A stretch of DNA of 64,000 bases from Ensifer adhaerens (GTDB lineage: Bacteria; Pseudomonadota; Alphaproteobacteria; Rhizobiales; Rhizobiaceae). The stretch lies in assembly GCF_000697965.2 (NCBI RefSeq), contig NZ_CP015881.1, positions 620,001 through 684,000 on the forward strand. Direction: 5' to 3'. The position numbers and the translations under genes are program-made. A model generated the notes under the pieces. That model saw nothing but the letters and a program-made list of their open reading frames with translations, searched no databases and was not told where the DNA came from. Within the stretch, counting starts at the first letter, position 1. Each line of letters starts with the position of its first letter. Positions 7,728 to 16,460 of this stretch are shown here, piece by piece.

Positions 7728-8191
7728 GAGACCGAGGACACCACCCAGAGTGCGAGGAGAACGGCAACAGCATCCTCGAGAAGGGCGATCGGCAGGTCCT
7801 TGCCGCCGATGGCCGCGACGAGGCGCTTGCGGGCTTCATAGCCGCCGAGCGTGCCGATGACGGCACCGATGACGCCGGCGACCAATCCTTGGAGCATAGC
7901 ATGTCCGGTCAATCCGAGCGCGGCCCCGCAGAACGCGCCGCTGACGATGCGGGCGCCGAACTGTTGCGGCACCTTTCGGCTCGGTGTGCTCGGCAATTGG
8001 TCGGTGACGAACTCAACTAGGGCCAGGAGGCCGAAGATGTAAGGTGTGAAGCGAAAGCCCATGAAGGCCGCCCAGGTACCGCTGAGCGGCAGCCATCCCG
8101 CGGCTGCGCCAATACTGACGGCGGCGGGTGCGGTCATGGTGCGCAGGCCAGCGACCACGCCGATAATGAGCGTCAGAAAATAGATCGACAT
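7724..8191 (-). CDS. DUF4126 family small membrane protein
   Basis: A 155-aa protein with about four hydrophobic segments, beginning MSIYFLTLIIGVVAGLRTMT, the characteristic opening of DUF4126 proteins. A longer frame extends to 8338, but its extra 49 residues are not family-like. ATG 8191 gives a normal-length protein. It overlaps the flavoprotein gene by 4 nt, suggesting that the two products work together, perhaps as a membrane partner of a soluble reductase. No biochemical role is known to me for the family. Confidence 0.7.
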   Translation of the reverse strand: MSIYFLTLIIGVVAGLRTMTAPAAVSIGAAAGWLPLSGTWAAFMGFRFTPYIFGLLALVEFVTDQLPSTPSRKVPQQFGARIVSGAFCGAALGLTGHAMLQGLVAGVIGAVIGTLGGYEARKRLVAAIGGKDLPIALLEDAVAVLLALWVVSSVS

Positions 8192-8526
8192 CGTGTCCCC
8201 GAACGTTCGCCGGGCGAACCCAAGCCACCAGCCCCCAAGCGGTTCGGGTCGAGCGGCATCGCAACCAAGAGTGAAAGCGGATGTTTCTGGCGGGCCGCGA
8301 TCAGAGTGGCCGACAACGCCGGCGATTGCAACGCCCAATCAGCTACCGCCATAAACGGTAGTCTATGCTTTCGATCGTGTTTATCAATGTAGGAAAATAT
8401 TCGCCTGCCACAGTCCCTGGATGCAACCCTATTTTTTGCCGGGGGCTGACATATATGGAATGGCTTGCCCCGACGGAGCGGACGTTCCGTGATCAAACTT
8501 GCGCATCGAAATCCGAGGAGAAACCT
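8192..8526. other. Divergent intergenic region, DUF4126 gene / osmF
   Basis: This 335-nt gap separates divergent transcription units and should hold both promoters. I see a small perfect hairpin (CTACCG / CGGTAG, 8343-8361) and an AT-richer stretch at about 8360-8400. AGGAG (8516-8520) precedes the osmF ATG. An in-frame ATG at 8365 would lengthen osmF, but the extra 54 residues would sit in front of a good signal peptide, so I treat this stretch as non-coding. Confidence 0.5.
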
Positions 8527-9438
8527 ATGCGCCTGACCAGACTGCTTATCGGAACTGCCCTTGCCTTGACCATGACTGCCGCGGCGGCGAGCGCCGATGT
8601 GGTCGTATCCTCGAAGATCGACACGGAGGGCGGGGTGCTTGGCAACATCATCCTTGCCGTGCTCAACGCCAACAACATCAAGACGGTCGATCGCGTCCAG
8701 CTTGGGGCGACGCCGGTCGTACGCAAGGCGATCACCGCCGGCGAGATCGACATCTATCCGGAATATACGGGCAATGCCGCCTTCTTCTTCGAAAAGGCCG
8801 ACGATCCGGTCTGGAAGGATGCTGCCAAGGGTTACCAGACGGCCAAGAAGCTAGACTACGATGTCAACAAGATCGTCTGGCTGACGCCATCGCCGGCCAA
8901 CAACACCTGGGCGATCGGCCTGCGCAAGGAAGTCGCCGACGAAAACAAGCTGAAGACGCTGAGCGATTTCGGCAAGTACATCGCTGGCGGCGGCAAGGTC
9001 GTGCTGGCGGCGTCGTCGGAATTCGTGAATTCGGCCGCCGCACTGCCGGCGTTCCAAACCACCTACGGCTTCACCTTGAAGCAGGACCAACTGATCACGC
9101 TTTCCGGCGGTGATACCGCGGCGACGATCGCGGCCGCGGCAAACCAGACCAACGGTGCGAACGCAGCCATGGTCTATGGCACCGACGGCGGCATCGCCCC
9201 GTCCGGCCTCGTGGTCCTGGAAGACGACAAGGCCGTCCAGCCCGTCTATCAGCCGGCCCCGATCATTCGCGAAGCGGTGCTCAAGGAAAACCCGCAGATC
9301 GAGGAACTCTTGAAGCCCGTGTTCGAGAAACTGGACCTGGTGACGCTGCAAGACCTGAACGGTCGCGTGCAGGTCGGCGGCGAACCGGCCAAGGCGGTCG
9401 CCGAGGACTTCCTGAAGAAGAACGGCTTTCTGAAATAA
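8527..9438 (+). CDS. osmF: Glycine betaine/osmoprotectant-type binding protein (YehZ/OsmF family)
   Basis: A 303-aa periplasmic binding protein with a signal peptide (about residues 1-23, ending SASA/ADV). The mature start SKIDTEGGVLGNIIL and the segment QLGATPVVRKAITAGEID, followed by IYPEYTGNAAFFF, closely match my memory of E. coli YehZ/OsmF. Start chosen at ATG 8527 because it begins the signal peptide and has AGGAG 6 nt upstream. It is followed by permease, ATPase, permease genes in the yehYXW order. E. coli YehZYXW binds betaine-type compounds weakly and is not a classical osmotic-stress importer, so the ligand here remains open. Confidence 0.85.
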   Translation: MRLTRLLIGTALALTMTAAAASADVVVSSKIDTEGGVLGNIILAVLNANNIKTVDRVQLGATPVVRKAITAGEIDIYPEYTGNAAFFFEKADDPVWKDAAKGYQTAKKLDYDVNKIVWLTPSPANNTWAIGLRKEVADENKLKTLSDFGKYIAGGGKVVLAASSEFVNSAAALPAFQTTYGFTLKQDQLITLSGGDTAATIAAAANQTNGANAAMVYGTDGGIAPSGLVVLEDDKAVQPVYQPAPIIREAVLKENPQIEELLKPVFEKLDLVTLQDLNGRVQVGGEPAKAVAEDFLKKNGFLK

Positions 9439-9496
9439 GTTGACGGAGATCGGGGACGCTGGTCGGATGGCTGGCGTTCCGGGGATAGGCCTGCAG

Positions 9497-9517
9497 GTGC
9501 CGGAGATGCGCCGGCAC
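9497..9517 (+). promoter_or_regulatory. Intercistronic hairpin after osmF
   Basis: The inverted repeat GTGCCGG / CCGGCAC with a 7-nt loop lies between osmF and the next permease gene, with no T-run. It parallels the hairpins found after the other binding-protein genes in this window and may shield the osmF 3' end. Confidence 0.4.
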
Positions 9518-9537
9518 AGGCGGGGAGGGAATGTGGT

Positions 9538-10707
9538 TTGAAAGCACTCCGCTTTGACAAGCTCGGAGCGATCATTGCGGCCCTGGCGCTCGGCGGCGCC
9601 TTCATAGCGCCTTTTGCAACGTTTCGTGCCAACCGTATCGTCGCCGGTGAGGTCAAGTCGGTGGCCGACGCCCTGCCTGCGGGGTGGAGTGCCGTGCTGC
9701 TGGGCATCGTGGTCTGCGCGGTCATCGTCGCGCTGGTCCGATCGCCCGCTTACCTGCGTCTCGCTGCCGCCTTTGTCGCGCTCGCCGCGCTGGCGCTCGG
9801 CATCGGCGTTGCCGCCACGCATCTGACACCCGAAGCCAACACCTATGCCCGCGTCTCGCCGGCTTCGGGCTTCTGGATCATGCTCTTTGCCTTCGGGTTG
9901 CTCGCCGCCGACGCCTTGACGCGACTGCGCCCGGCGCCCTTCGTGCGCATCGTCGTTCTCGCCGTCGTGCTGGCCTTTGCTTCGGCCATCCTTCTCGCCG
10001 GCGCCTGGGACGGCCTGTCGATTCTCAAGGAATATGCAAGCCGGGTGGACACGTTTTGGGCGGAGGGCCGCAAGCATGTGACCCTGGCGCTCGGTTCGCT
10101 CGTGGCTGCGACCCTCGTCGGCATCCCCCTCGGCATCCTCTGCCACCGCGTCACGCGGCTGCGCGATGGGTTGCTCGGCGTCCTGAACGCGATCCAGACG
10201 ATCCCGTCGATTGCGCTCTTCGGCATTCTCATCGCGCCGCTCGGCTGGATCGCCCTCCATGTGCCGGGTGCGGCTGCCATCGGCATTCGTGGCATCGGTG
10301 TTGCCCCGGCCTTTGTTGCGCTCTTTCTCTATTCGCTGCTGCCTGTCGTCGCCAACACCGTCGTCGGTCTGGCAGGCGTTCCGCGGGACGCGAATGATGC
10401 CGCGCGTGGCATCGGCATGACCGATTGGCAGCGGCTGGTCGGCATCGAATTTCCGCTGGCCTTCCCGGTGATCCTCACCGGCATCCGCATCGTGCTCGTC
10501 CAGAATATCGGCCTTGCGACCATTGCCGCGTTGATCGGCGGCGGCGGCTTCGGCGTCTTCGTCTTTCAGGGCGTCGGTCAGACCGCGATGGACCTCGTGC
10601 TGCTCGGCGCCGTCCCGACGGTCGTGCTGGCGTTCGGCGCGGCGATCGTGCTCGACGCGGTGATCGAGATGGCCACACCCAACACCAGGCAGGCAGAGGC
10701 CGCATGA
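9538..10707 (+). CDS. yehY: Osmoprotectant ABC transporter permease, YehY-type
   Basis: A 389-aa membrane protein, much longer than its partner permease. The N-terminal ~170 residues carry several extra hydrophobic segments, as in E. coli YehY, and the C-terminal ~200 residues are the canonical BPD permease domain (TIPSIALFGILIAPLGWIA, then an EAA-like loop ending GIGMTDWQRLVGIEFP). The start is TTG 9538; no ATG or GTG fits better, and GGGAGGGA lies about 9 nt upstream. The next gene overlaps by 4 nt (ATGA). The unusual start codon may lower expression relative to osmF. Confidence 0.82.
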   Translation: MKALRFDKLGAIIAALALGGAFIAPFATFRANRIVAGEVKSVADALPAGWSAVLLGIVVCAVIVALVRSPAYLRLAAAFVALAALALGIGVAATHLTPEANTYARVSPASGFWIMLFAFGLLAADALTRLRPAPFVRIVVLAVVLAFASAILLAGAWDGLSILKEYASRVDTFWAEGRKHVTLALGSLVAATLVGIPLGILCHRVTRLRDGLLGVLNAIQTIPSIALFGILIAPLGWIALHVPGAAAIGIRGIGVAPAFVALFLYSLLPVVANTVVGLAGVPRDANDAARGIGMTDWQRLVGIEFPLAFPVILTGIRIVLVQNIGLATIAALIGGGGFGVFVFQGVGQTAMDLVLLGAVPTVVLAFGAAIVLDAVIEMATPNTRQAEAA

Positions 10708-11642
10708 TCGAGATCGAGAACATCACCAAGCGATATGGCGAAAGCACCGTTGTCGACGACGTCAGCCTGACGATCGCGCCGCGCACCGTCACCGTCGTCG
10801 TCGGCACCTCCGGCTCCGGCAAGACCACGCTCTTGCGCATGGTCAACCGGCTGGTTGAGCCGACCTCGGGCGCGATCCGTCTCGATGGCGAGGACAATCG
10901 TTCGCTGCCCGGTTATGAGTTGCGCCGGCGGATCGGCTACGCAATCCAGGGGCACGGTCTGTTTCCCCATCGCACCGTCGCCCAGAACATCGCGACCGTG
11001 CCGACCTTGCTCGGATGGGAACGGGCGCGCATCGATGCGAAGGTGGAAGAACTCCTGCGCCTTTTCCAACTCGATCCCGCAGATTTCGGTCCACGCTTCC
11101 CACACGAGCTTTCCGGCGGCCAGCAGCAGCGCGTGGGCGTTGCCCGGGCGCTTGCCGCCGAGCCGAAGGTGCTCTTGATGGACGAGCCCTTCGGGGCGCT
11201 CGATCCGATCATCCGCGCCAAGGCGCAGGACGACCTGCTTGCCATCCAGAAACACTTCCAGACGACGATCATTCTCGTCACCCACGATATGGAAGAGGCC
11301 TTTCACCTCGCCGATCGCATTGCCGTCATGGACAAGGGCAAAGTGGTGCAGTACGCGACCCCCGCCGAAATGCTGCTGAAACCGGCCACGCCCTTCGTCG
11401 AAAGCCTGATCGGGGCGGGCGAACGGCCCTACCGCCTGCTCGCGATCGCGCCGGTCTCGAGCGCGGTTGAGCCCGGGGCCGCCGAAGGCGCGCCGATATC
11501 GAGCGATGCCAGCCAAAGGGAAGCCCTGGCCGAACTCCTCTGGTCCGGACGAGATGCGTTGCCGGTGGCAGGTCCCGACGGCGCCGTAATCGGCAGGGTC
11601 AGCCTGGAGGGGTTGGCCAAACGCGCGGCCGGTCCAGCCTGA
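10704..11642 (+). CDS. yehX: Osmoprotectant ABC transporter ATP-binding protein, YehX-type
   Basis: A 312-aa ABC ATPase. Walker A is GTSGSGKTT (34-42), the Q-loop lies in YAIQGHGLFPHRT, followed by [15 protein letters not shown], Walker B VLLMDEPFGALDP and VTHDMEEAF. The ~70 residues after the nucleotide-binding domain end with VAGPDGAVIGRVSLEGLA, which looks like half of a CBS-type repeat as in other betaine/proline ATPases. The start ATG 10704 overlaps the yehY stop; the stop overlaps the yehW start by 1 nt, so the three are translationally coupled. Confidence 0.88.
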   Translation: MIEIENITKRYGESTVVDDVSLTIAPRTVTVVVGTSGSGKTTLLRMVNRLVEPTSGAIRLDGEDNRSLPGYELRRRIGYAIQGHGLFPHRTVAQNIATVPTLLGWERARIDAKVEELLRLFQLDPADFGPRFPHELSGGQQQRVGVARALAAEPKVLLMDEPFGALDPIIRAKAQDDLLAIQKHFQTTIILVTHDMEEAFHLADRIAVMDKGKVVQYATPAEMLLKPATPFVESLIGAGERPYRLLAIAPVSSAVEPGAAEGAPISSDASQREALAELLWSGRDALPVAGPDGAVIGRVSLEGLAKRAAGPA

Positions 11643-12379
11643 TGCCGAAGCTCGCCACTCTCATTCGCATCGCGGTTTTCCTGGTTCTCGTCGCGTTCCT
11701 GCTGCAGCCCCATTGGTTCGAGCCGCTGCTGCGGCCGCTGGTGCAGGACAACGCCCCTGTCATCTACAACCAGGGAAGCCTGCTGCACCTGACGTTCTTG
11801 CATCTGCGCACGGTGGCGCTGGCGGTGGCAGCGGCCGCGCTGGTTGCGCTTGCGCTTGCCATTCTCGTCACACGCGCGTCCGGAGCAGAATTCCTGCCGC
11901 TGTCGCGCAGCCTGGTGAATATCGGTCAGACCTTTCCGCCCGTCGCGGTTCTTGCGCTCGCTGTTCCGATCTTCGGTTTCGGCGAAAAGCCGACGCTGAT
12001 CGCGCTTTTTCTCTATGGCCTGCTGCCGATTTTCGAGAATGCGCTGACGGGGCTGACGACCTTGCCTTCGTCCGTCATGGAGGCGGCGCGCGGCGCCGGC
12101 ATGACCAGCGGCCAGCGGCTTCTCAAGGTGGAGTTGCCGCTGGCGATGCCGGTGATCCTGGCGGGTATCCGGCTTTCGGTCGTCATCAGCCTGGCAACCG
12201 CCACGATCGGATCGACGGTCGCCGCAAAAACACTCGGCGAAGTAATCATCGCCGGGCTGCAATCGAACAACCTTTCCTTCGTCGTCCAGGGCGGCCTGAT
12301 CGTCGCAACGCTTGCGGTGCTTTTGCACGATGGGTTGCAGGCGGCGGAGCGGAAGCTTGCCGCGCGGATGGGGCGCTAG
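11642..12379 (+). CDS. yehW: Osmoprotectant ABC transporter permease, YehW-type
   Basis: A 245-aa permease with about six hydrophobic segments. It has the family sequence GQTFPPVAVLALAVPIFGFG and the EAA-type loop SVMEAARGAGMTSGQRL. Its ATG overlaps the yehX stop by 1 nt. With osmF, yehY and yehX it completes the four-gene set in E. coli order. No downstream gene is tightly linked; the pirin-like gene starts 79 nt later. Confidence 0.85.
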   Translation: MPKLATLIRIAVFLVLVAFLLQPHWFEPLLRPLVQDNAPVIYNQGSLLHLTFLHLRTVALAVAAAALVALALAILVTRASGAEFLPLSRSLVNIGQTFPPVAVLALAVPIFGFGEKPTLIALFLYGLLPIFENALTGLTTLPSSVMEAARGAGMTSGQRLLKVELPLAMPVILAGIRLSVVISLATATIGSTVAAKTLGEVIIAGLQSNNLSFVVQGGLIVATLAVLLHDGLQAAERKLAARMGR

Positions 12380-12458
12380 GCGCAGGCGGTGGAGATGCGC
12401 AACCGGGCAATCGGCCGGCTGTCTCAGCAAACTGCCGTTACCCGTGTTAGGATGGCCG

Positions 12459-13271
12459 ATGCTCTACCGCGGCGCCAAAAGTCCTGTTGTCAGGGACATG
12501 GGTGGATTCAAGGTCAGGCTCAACATGCCCGGCTGGCTGTTGCCATGGCCGCGCGACCATGGCTACGGACCGCTCGCGATGGTCGCCGAAACGATATTGG
12601 ATCCTGGCAGGCTGGTCGCCATGCACGAGCACAGGAACGACGAGATCCTGTCATGGGTGCCGGAAGGGGTCATGCGCCACGACGACCGGGCGACCGGCAG
12701 ACTGGTCACCGATCGCGCGCATCTGATGGTGATGAACGCCGGGCAAAGCTTCTGGCATTCGGAGGAAACCTTGTCTGGTGATCCTCCGCTGCGCATGCTG
12801 CAAATTCTCGTGCGCCCCCACAGCGTCGATCTCCCGCCAAACATTCAGTACGGTCCGATCGAGCCGGCGCCCCTCAATTGCTGGCGGCATCTCGTTGGGG
12901 CCGAGGGGGAGGGAGCGCCATTCTACGTGCGCAACGCCATCGATTTCTTCGATCTCAGGCTCGAGGCGACGGCAAAGGTGGCGTTTCCCCGGAAGGAGGG
13001 GAGGCACCTTTACTTCTATGTGTTCTCCGGTTCGCTGGAAGTCGGGGGCGTCCGGTTTGACGAGGGAGATCAGGGGCTCCACCAGTCGGACGGACCATTG
13101 GACCTCGTCGGCATCGGCAACGCGCTGATCGTCGCGTTCCTGATCGATCCGCGGGCGCCGGCAGCGCGCAAGGGGACGGTCGGCGATCATCCCAAGATCC
13201 CGTCACCCGTTCTGGCGCGGACCTTGCTGACACTGCTACGCTTGCGCGATCGTCTCCGACGGAGGAGCTAA
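12459..13271 (+). CDS. Pirin-like bicupin protein
   Basis: A 270-aa protein resembling pirin-related cupins. It has GYGPLAMVAETILDPG, then HEHRNDEILSWVPEG and HLMVMNAGQSFWHSEE in the N-terminal cupin. These correspond to the pirin pattern HxHxxxEhhsYvleG, except that the family's usual tyrosine position is tryptophan (SWVPEG). The C-terminal cupin (RHLYFYVFSGSLEVGG) is degenerate. The start ATG 12459 is preferred to upstream codons in the same frame because the added residues would be low-complexity Arg-rich read-through. Pirins are Fe-binding regulators or quercetinase-like enzymes; the role here is unknown. Confidence 0.62.
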   Translation: MLYRGAKSPVVRDMGGFKVRLNMPGWLLPWPRDHGYGPLAMVAETILDPGRLVAMHEHRNDEILSWVPEGVMRHDDRATGRLVTDRAHLMVMNAGQSFWHSEETLSGDPPLRMLQILVRPHSVDLPPNIQYGPIEPAPLNCWRHLVGAEGEGAPFYVRNAIDFFDLRLEATAKVAFPRKEGRHLYFYVFSGSLEVGGVRFDEGDQGLHQSDGPLDLVGIGNALIVAFLIDPRAPAARKGTVGDHPKIPSPVLARTLLTLLRLRDRLRRRS

Positions 13272-13512
13272 GTGGATCAGCGACCCCTCACGCAACGTGC
13301 AGTGGTCTGGACCGCTTTCCTCCTGCCGTAGAGTTGCGATGCGTGCACCCTTCTTGGTTGTCTGTAGAATGCCTGCTTTGGCGGCATTTGCCTGAGATAT
13401 GAAAATGAATTTCACAATTTTACAAAATATGCGGATTTGAGTTGACGGCCTGAAAAAACTGTCCCAGTCTGCGAAAATAAATTACGCCAAAAGGCAGGGG
13501 AACAGGACGAGC
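13272..13512. promoter_or_regulatory. Promoter region of the Gfo/Idh sugar-transport operon with a TGAAA-N5-TTTCA palindrome
   Basis: This 241-nt stretch is AT-rich compared with its neighbours and precedes the five-gene sugar operon. It contains TGAAA-ATGAA-TTTCA at 13400-13414, a symmetrical element like those bound by RpiR- or LacI-type regulators. A similar palindrome (TGAAA-N4-TTTCA) occurs before the M81/RidA locus at 23330. AGGGGAACAGGA directly before ATG 13513 is the ribosome-binding site. Which regulator uses the palindrome is unknown. Confidence 0.4.
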
Positions 13513-14670
13513 ATGAAAGTTGGCATCATCGGACTCGGATTCCGTTTGGGTTATCTCGGCTATGTCTTCAAGGCCATGGACGAGAGCTTCGAAATCGCCG
13601 GATACGTCGATCCGAACCCGGCCGGTCTGGCCACGCTCACCGAAAAAGGCATCTCGCCTGGCAAGGCCTACGCGACGCCCGAAGAACTGATCGCCAACGA
13701 GAAGCTCGATCTCCTGATGATCGGCTCGCCCAACCACATGCACCTCGACCACATCCGGATCGGCCTTGAAGCCGGCCTGAAGGTCTTCAGCGAAAAACCG
13801 ATCGTCACGACGATCCAGGAAAGCCTGGAACTCGCAGCGCTGATGGCGAAGTTTGGCCATGAACGGCTGATGGTCGGTCTCGTGCTGCGCTACGCGCCGA
13901 TGTACCGCGACCTCCGCCAGGCGCTTGCCGAAGGCAAGCTAGGGCAGGTGGTCTCGATTGAGGCTTCCGAGCATATCGAGCCCTATCATGGCGCCTTCTT
14001 CATGCGCGACTGGCGCCGCTACGAGCGCTATTCCGGCAGCTTCATGCTGGAGAAATGCTGCCACGACCTCGACCTCTACAATGGCGTCGTCGGAGCCCGG
14101 CCGGAACGCGTCGCAAGTTTTGGCGGCCGCAAGAGCTTCATCCCTGCCAACGACCCGGCCCGCGAAGGCATCAACGACCTCGAACTCTTCCATCGCAAGC
14201 CGAGCGGCTGGATGGGGTCCGACAAGGTGTTCGACAGCGACGGCGACATCATCGACTACCAGGTGGCGATCGTCGAATACGCCAACGGCGTCGGCATGAA
14301 CTTCCACACCAATCTCAACGTGCCGGATCAGTTCCGCCGCTTCTGCATCATGGGCTCGCGCGGCATGGCCGAGGGCGATTTCATCCGCGGTTACTTCGAC
14401 GTACACGAGATGCTGACCGGCAAGAAGGTCATCGAGAACAAGTACAAGGCCACCGAACTGTCGCAGCACTATGGTGCCGACGAGCAGATGGCAACCGACA
14501 TCATCGGCCACGTCCGCGACGGCCGACCTCTGCCGGTTTCGACGCGCGATGCGCTGGAAGCCGGCATTCTGGCGCTCTCCATGGACGAGGCTCGGCGCAA
14601 GAAGAGCGTCATAGACCTCCGGCCCATATGGGACCGTTTCGACGAAGCCCTGCATTCCCGCGCGGCGTAA
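13513..14670 (+). CDS. Gfo/Idh/MocA family NAD(P)-dependent sugar or polyol dehydrogenase
   Basis: A 385-aa oxidoreductase. The N-terminal Rossmann fold begins MKVGIIGLGFRLGYLGYVF, and SEKPIVTT carries the EKP motif (nucleotide and substrate binding) at about residues 97-104. CCHDLDLYNGVVG provides the family's D-x-x-x-H/D-type catalytic region. The protein is cytoplasmic with no signal peptide. It is the first gene of an operon with two sugar permeases, a sugar-binding protein and an ATPase, so it probably oxidises the imported sugar, sugar acid or cyclitol. The exact substrate cannot be assigned from sequence. Confidence 0.82.
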   Translation: MKVGIIGLGFRLGYLGYVFKAMDESFEIAGYVDPNPAGLATLTEKGISPGKAYATPEELIANEKLDLLMIGSPNHMHLDHIRIGLEAGLKVFSEKPIVTTIQESLELAALMAKFGHERLMVGLVLRYAPMYRDLRQALAEGKLGQVVSIEASEHIEPYHGAFFMRDWRRYERYSGSFMLEKCCHDLDLYNGVVGARPERVASFGGRKSFIPANDPAREGINDLELFHRKPSGWMGSDKVFDSDGDIIDYQVAIVEYANGVGMNFHTNLNVPDQFRRFCIMGSRGMAEGDFIRGYFDVHEMLTGKKVIENKYKATELSQHYGADEQMATDIIGHVRDGRPLPVSTRDALEAGILALSMDEARRKKSVIDLRPIWDRFDEALHSRAA

Positions 14671-14683
14671 GGGGAGGCGACGG

Positions 14684-15568
14684 ATGAGTGTTCAACGCAG
14701 CACAGTCATCTTCGCCTGGATCCTGCTTCTTCCTGCTGTTCTTTACGTCACGGTGATCGTCGCCTATCCGCTGGTCGACACCTTCATCCTGTCGTTTACG
14801 GACGCGTCGCTGAAGAAGACGACCAATTGGGTCGGCTGGACCAACTACGACAAGATCTTCAACGAGACCTTCGCCGAGGTCATCTTCCGGACCTTCATCT
14901 GGACGTTCTTTTCGGTGTCGATCAAGATGATCATCGGCGTTTTCGGCGCAACGATGCTGAACGCGGCCGTTCCCGGCCGGGCGCTTTTCCGTCTGCTCAC
15001 CATGCCGCCATGGATCGTGCCGATGGCCATCGGCATCTTCATGTGGGGCTGGATGTACAACGGCCAGTTCGGGATGATCTCCGGCGTGCTGCAGAACATG
15101 GGGTTGTCGAACGGGCCGATCGCCTTCCTCGCCCGCGGAGAGACTGCCTTCTGGGCGACGATCATCACGGACGTGTGGATCGGCGTGCCGCTGGTGACGC
15201 TCTATATGCTGGCAGCCATGCAGGCGATCCCGCAGGATCTCTATGAGGCCGCGTGGACCGATGGGGCAGGGCGTTTCTATCGCTTCCGCCGCATCACGTT
15301 GCCTCTGCTCGTGCCGTCGCTGATCACCATGTCGATGCTGTCGCTGATCGCGACCTTCAACTCGTTCGATATCATCTGGATCCTCACCCAGGGTGGACCC
15401 AACGGTGAGACGACGACGATGATCATCGACACCTATCGCACCGCGATCGGGTCGAAGAAGTATGGCGAAGGGGCAGCGCGCGCCGTGCTGATCTGCATCT
15501 TCCTGTCGATCTTCTGCTTTGCCTATTTCCGGGTGACGAGCCGCCTTTCTCAGGGGGAACAGAAATGA
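14684..15568 (+). CDS. Sugar ABC transporter permease, MalF/UgpA-type
   Basis: A 294-aa inner-membrane protein with six predicted hydrophobic segments. The EAA loop is visible as LYEAAWTDGAGRFYRFRRITLPLL, and the following LTQGGPNGETTTMIIDTYR is a hallmark of CUT1 permeases. It starts 13 nt after the dehydrogenase stop with GGGGAGG upstream. The last codons overlap the start of the next permease by 4 nt (ATGA). CUT1 systems usually import oligosaccharides, polyols or glycerol-phosphates. Confidence 0.88.
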   Translation: MSVQRSTVIFAWILLLPAVLYVTVIVAYPLVDTFILSFTDASLKKTTNWVGWTNYDKIFNETFAEVIFRTFIWTFFSVSIKMIIGVFGATMLNAAVPGRALFRLLTMPPWIVPMAIGIFMWGWMYNGQFGMISGVLQNMGLSNGPIAFLARGETAFWATIITDVWIGVPLVTLYMLAAMQAIPQDLYEAAWTDGAGRFYRFRRITLPLLVPSLITMSMLSLIATFNSFDIIWILTQGGPNGETTTMIIDTYRTAIGSKKYGEGAARAVLICIFLSIFCFAYFRVTSRLSQGEQK

Positions 15569-16422
15569 GCCAGCCTGCCCTGATCAATCGCTACCGCTGG
15601 TACGAGCTTGTCGGAATCTATGCCGGTATCTTCGTGTTCCTGTGCTTTATCCTGGCGCCCTTCGTCGAGGGCTTTCTGGTGTCGCTGAAGCCGCTCGGGC
15701 TGCTGTTCTCGTCACCCTATCGCTTCTGGCCGGAAAACGGCTCGTTCGCCGCCTACTTTACGATGTGGGAGAGCGTGCCGGGCTTTGCCCGCTACATCTT
15801 CAATTCCTTCTTCATCTCCACCATCGTCACGGCCATCGTGCTGGTGCTGGTCATACCCGCTGCCTATGCCTTCGCCCGCTTCAACTTCCGTGGCGCCGGC
15901 GTGCTTTTGGGGGCATTCCTTGCCGTCAACATGTTTTCGGGCGCGGTGCTGCTGATCCCGCTCTTCCGGCTGATGCGCACCTTCGGCGTCCTCAACACCT
16001 ATCTGGCCATGATCGTGCCGGGCGTTGCCTTCCTGATCCCGTCGGCGATCTGGCTGTTGCGCACCTACATGATGCGCATCCCGCGTGAACTGGACGAGGC
16101 CGCCTTCGTCGACGGAGCCAGCCACTTCTATACGCTGCGCCGGGTGATCCTGCCGATCGCCATGCCCGGCATCACCGTGGTGGCGATCACCACCTTCATC
16201 GGCGCCTATGCTCAGCAGTTTATCTACGCGCTGACCTTCAATTCCAAGAGCGAATACATGCCGCTTCCTGTCGGGCTGTTTGCCTATTTCGGACGCCAGG
16301 AAGTGGTCTGGAACGAACTGATGGCGGCAAGCTTCGTCGGCATCGCGCCGGCCGTCGTCGTGATCTTCCTCTTGCAACGCTATCTCGTCAGCGGGCTCAC
16401 CGCGGGCGCGGTGAAACAATAA
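15565..16422 (+). CDS. Sugar ABC transporter permease, MalG/UgpE-type
   Basis: A 285-aa partner permease of the CUT1 family. Hydrophobic segments alternate with short loops; the EAA loop is PRELDEAAFVDGASHFYTLR, followed by ILPIAMPGITVV. It starts inside the upstream permease stop (ATGA) and ends 38 nt before the binding-protein gene. It is intact and of usual length. With the 14684 gene it forms the heterodimeric pore. Confidence 0.88.
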   Translation: MSQPALINRYRWYELVGIYAGIFVFLCFILAPFVEGFLVSLKPLGLLFSSPYRFWPENGSFAAYFTMWESVPGFARYIFNSFFISTIVTAIVLVLVIPAAYAFARFNFRGAGVLLGAFLAVNMFSGAVLLIPLFRLMRTFGVLNTYLAMIVPGVAFLIPSAIWLLRTYMMRIPRELDEAAFVDGASHFYTLRRVILPIAMPGITVVAITTFIGAYAQQFIYALTFNSKSEYMPLPVGLFAYFGRQEVVWNELMAASFVGIAPAVVVIFLLQRYLVSGLTAGAVKQ

Positions 16423-16460
16423 GACTTAAGTCAACCACCAGAGAACGGGAGCATAAAAAC

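Noticed and set aside
8851..10260. 469-aa minus-strand frame over osmF/yehY
   Set aside because: It crosses two genuine genes and their spacer; it is low-complexity, Arg/Asp/Gly-rich and unlike any protein family.
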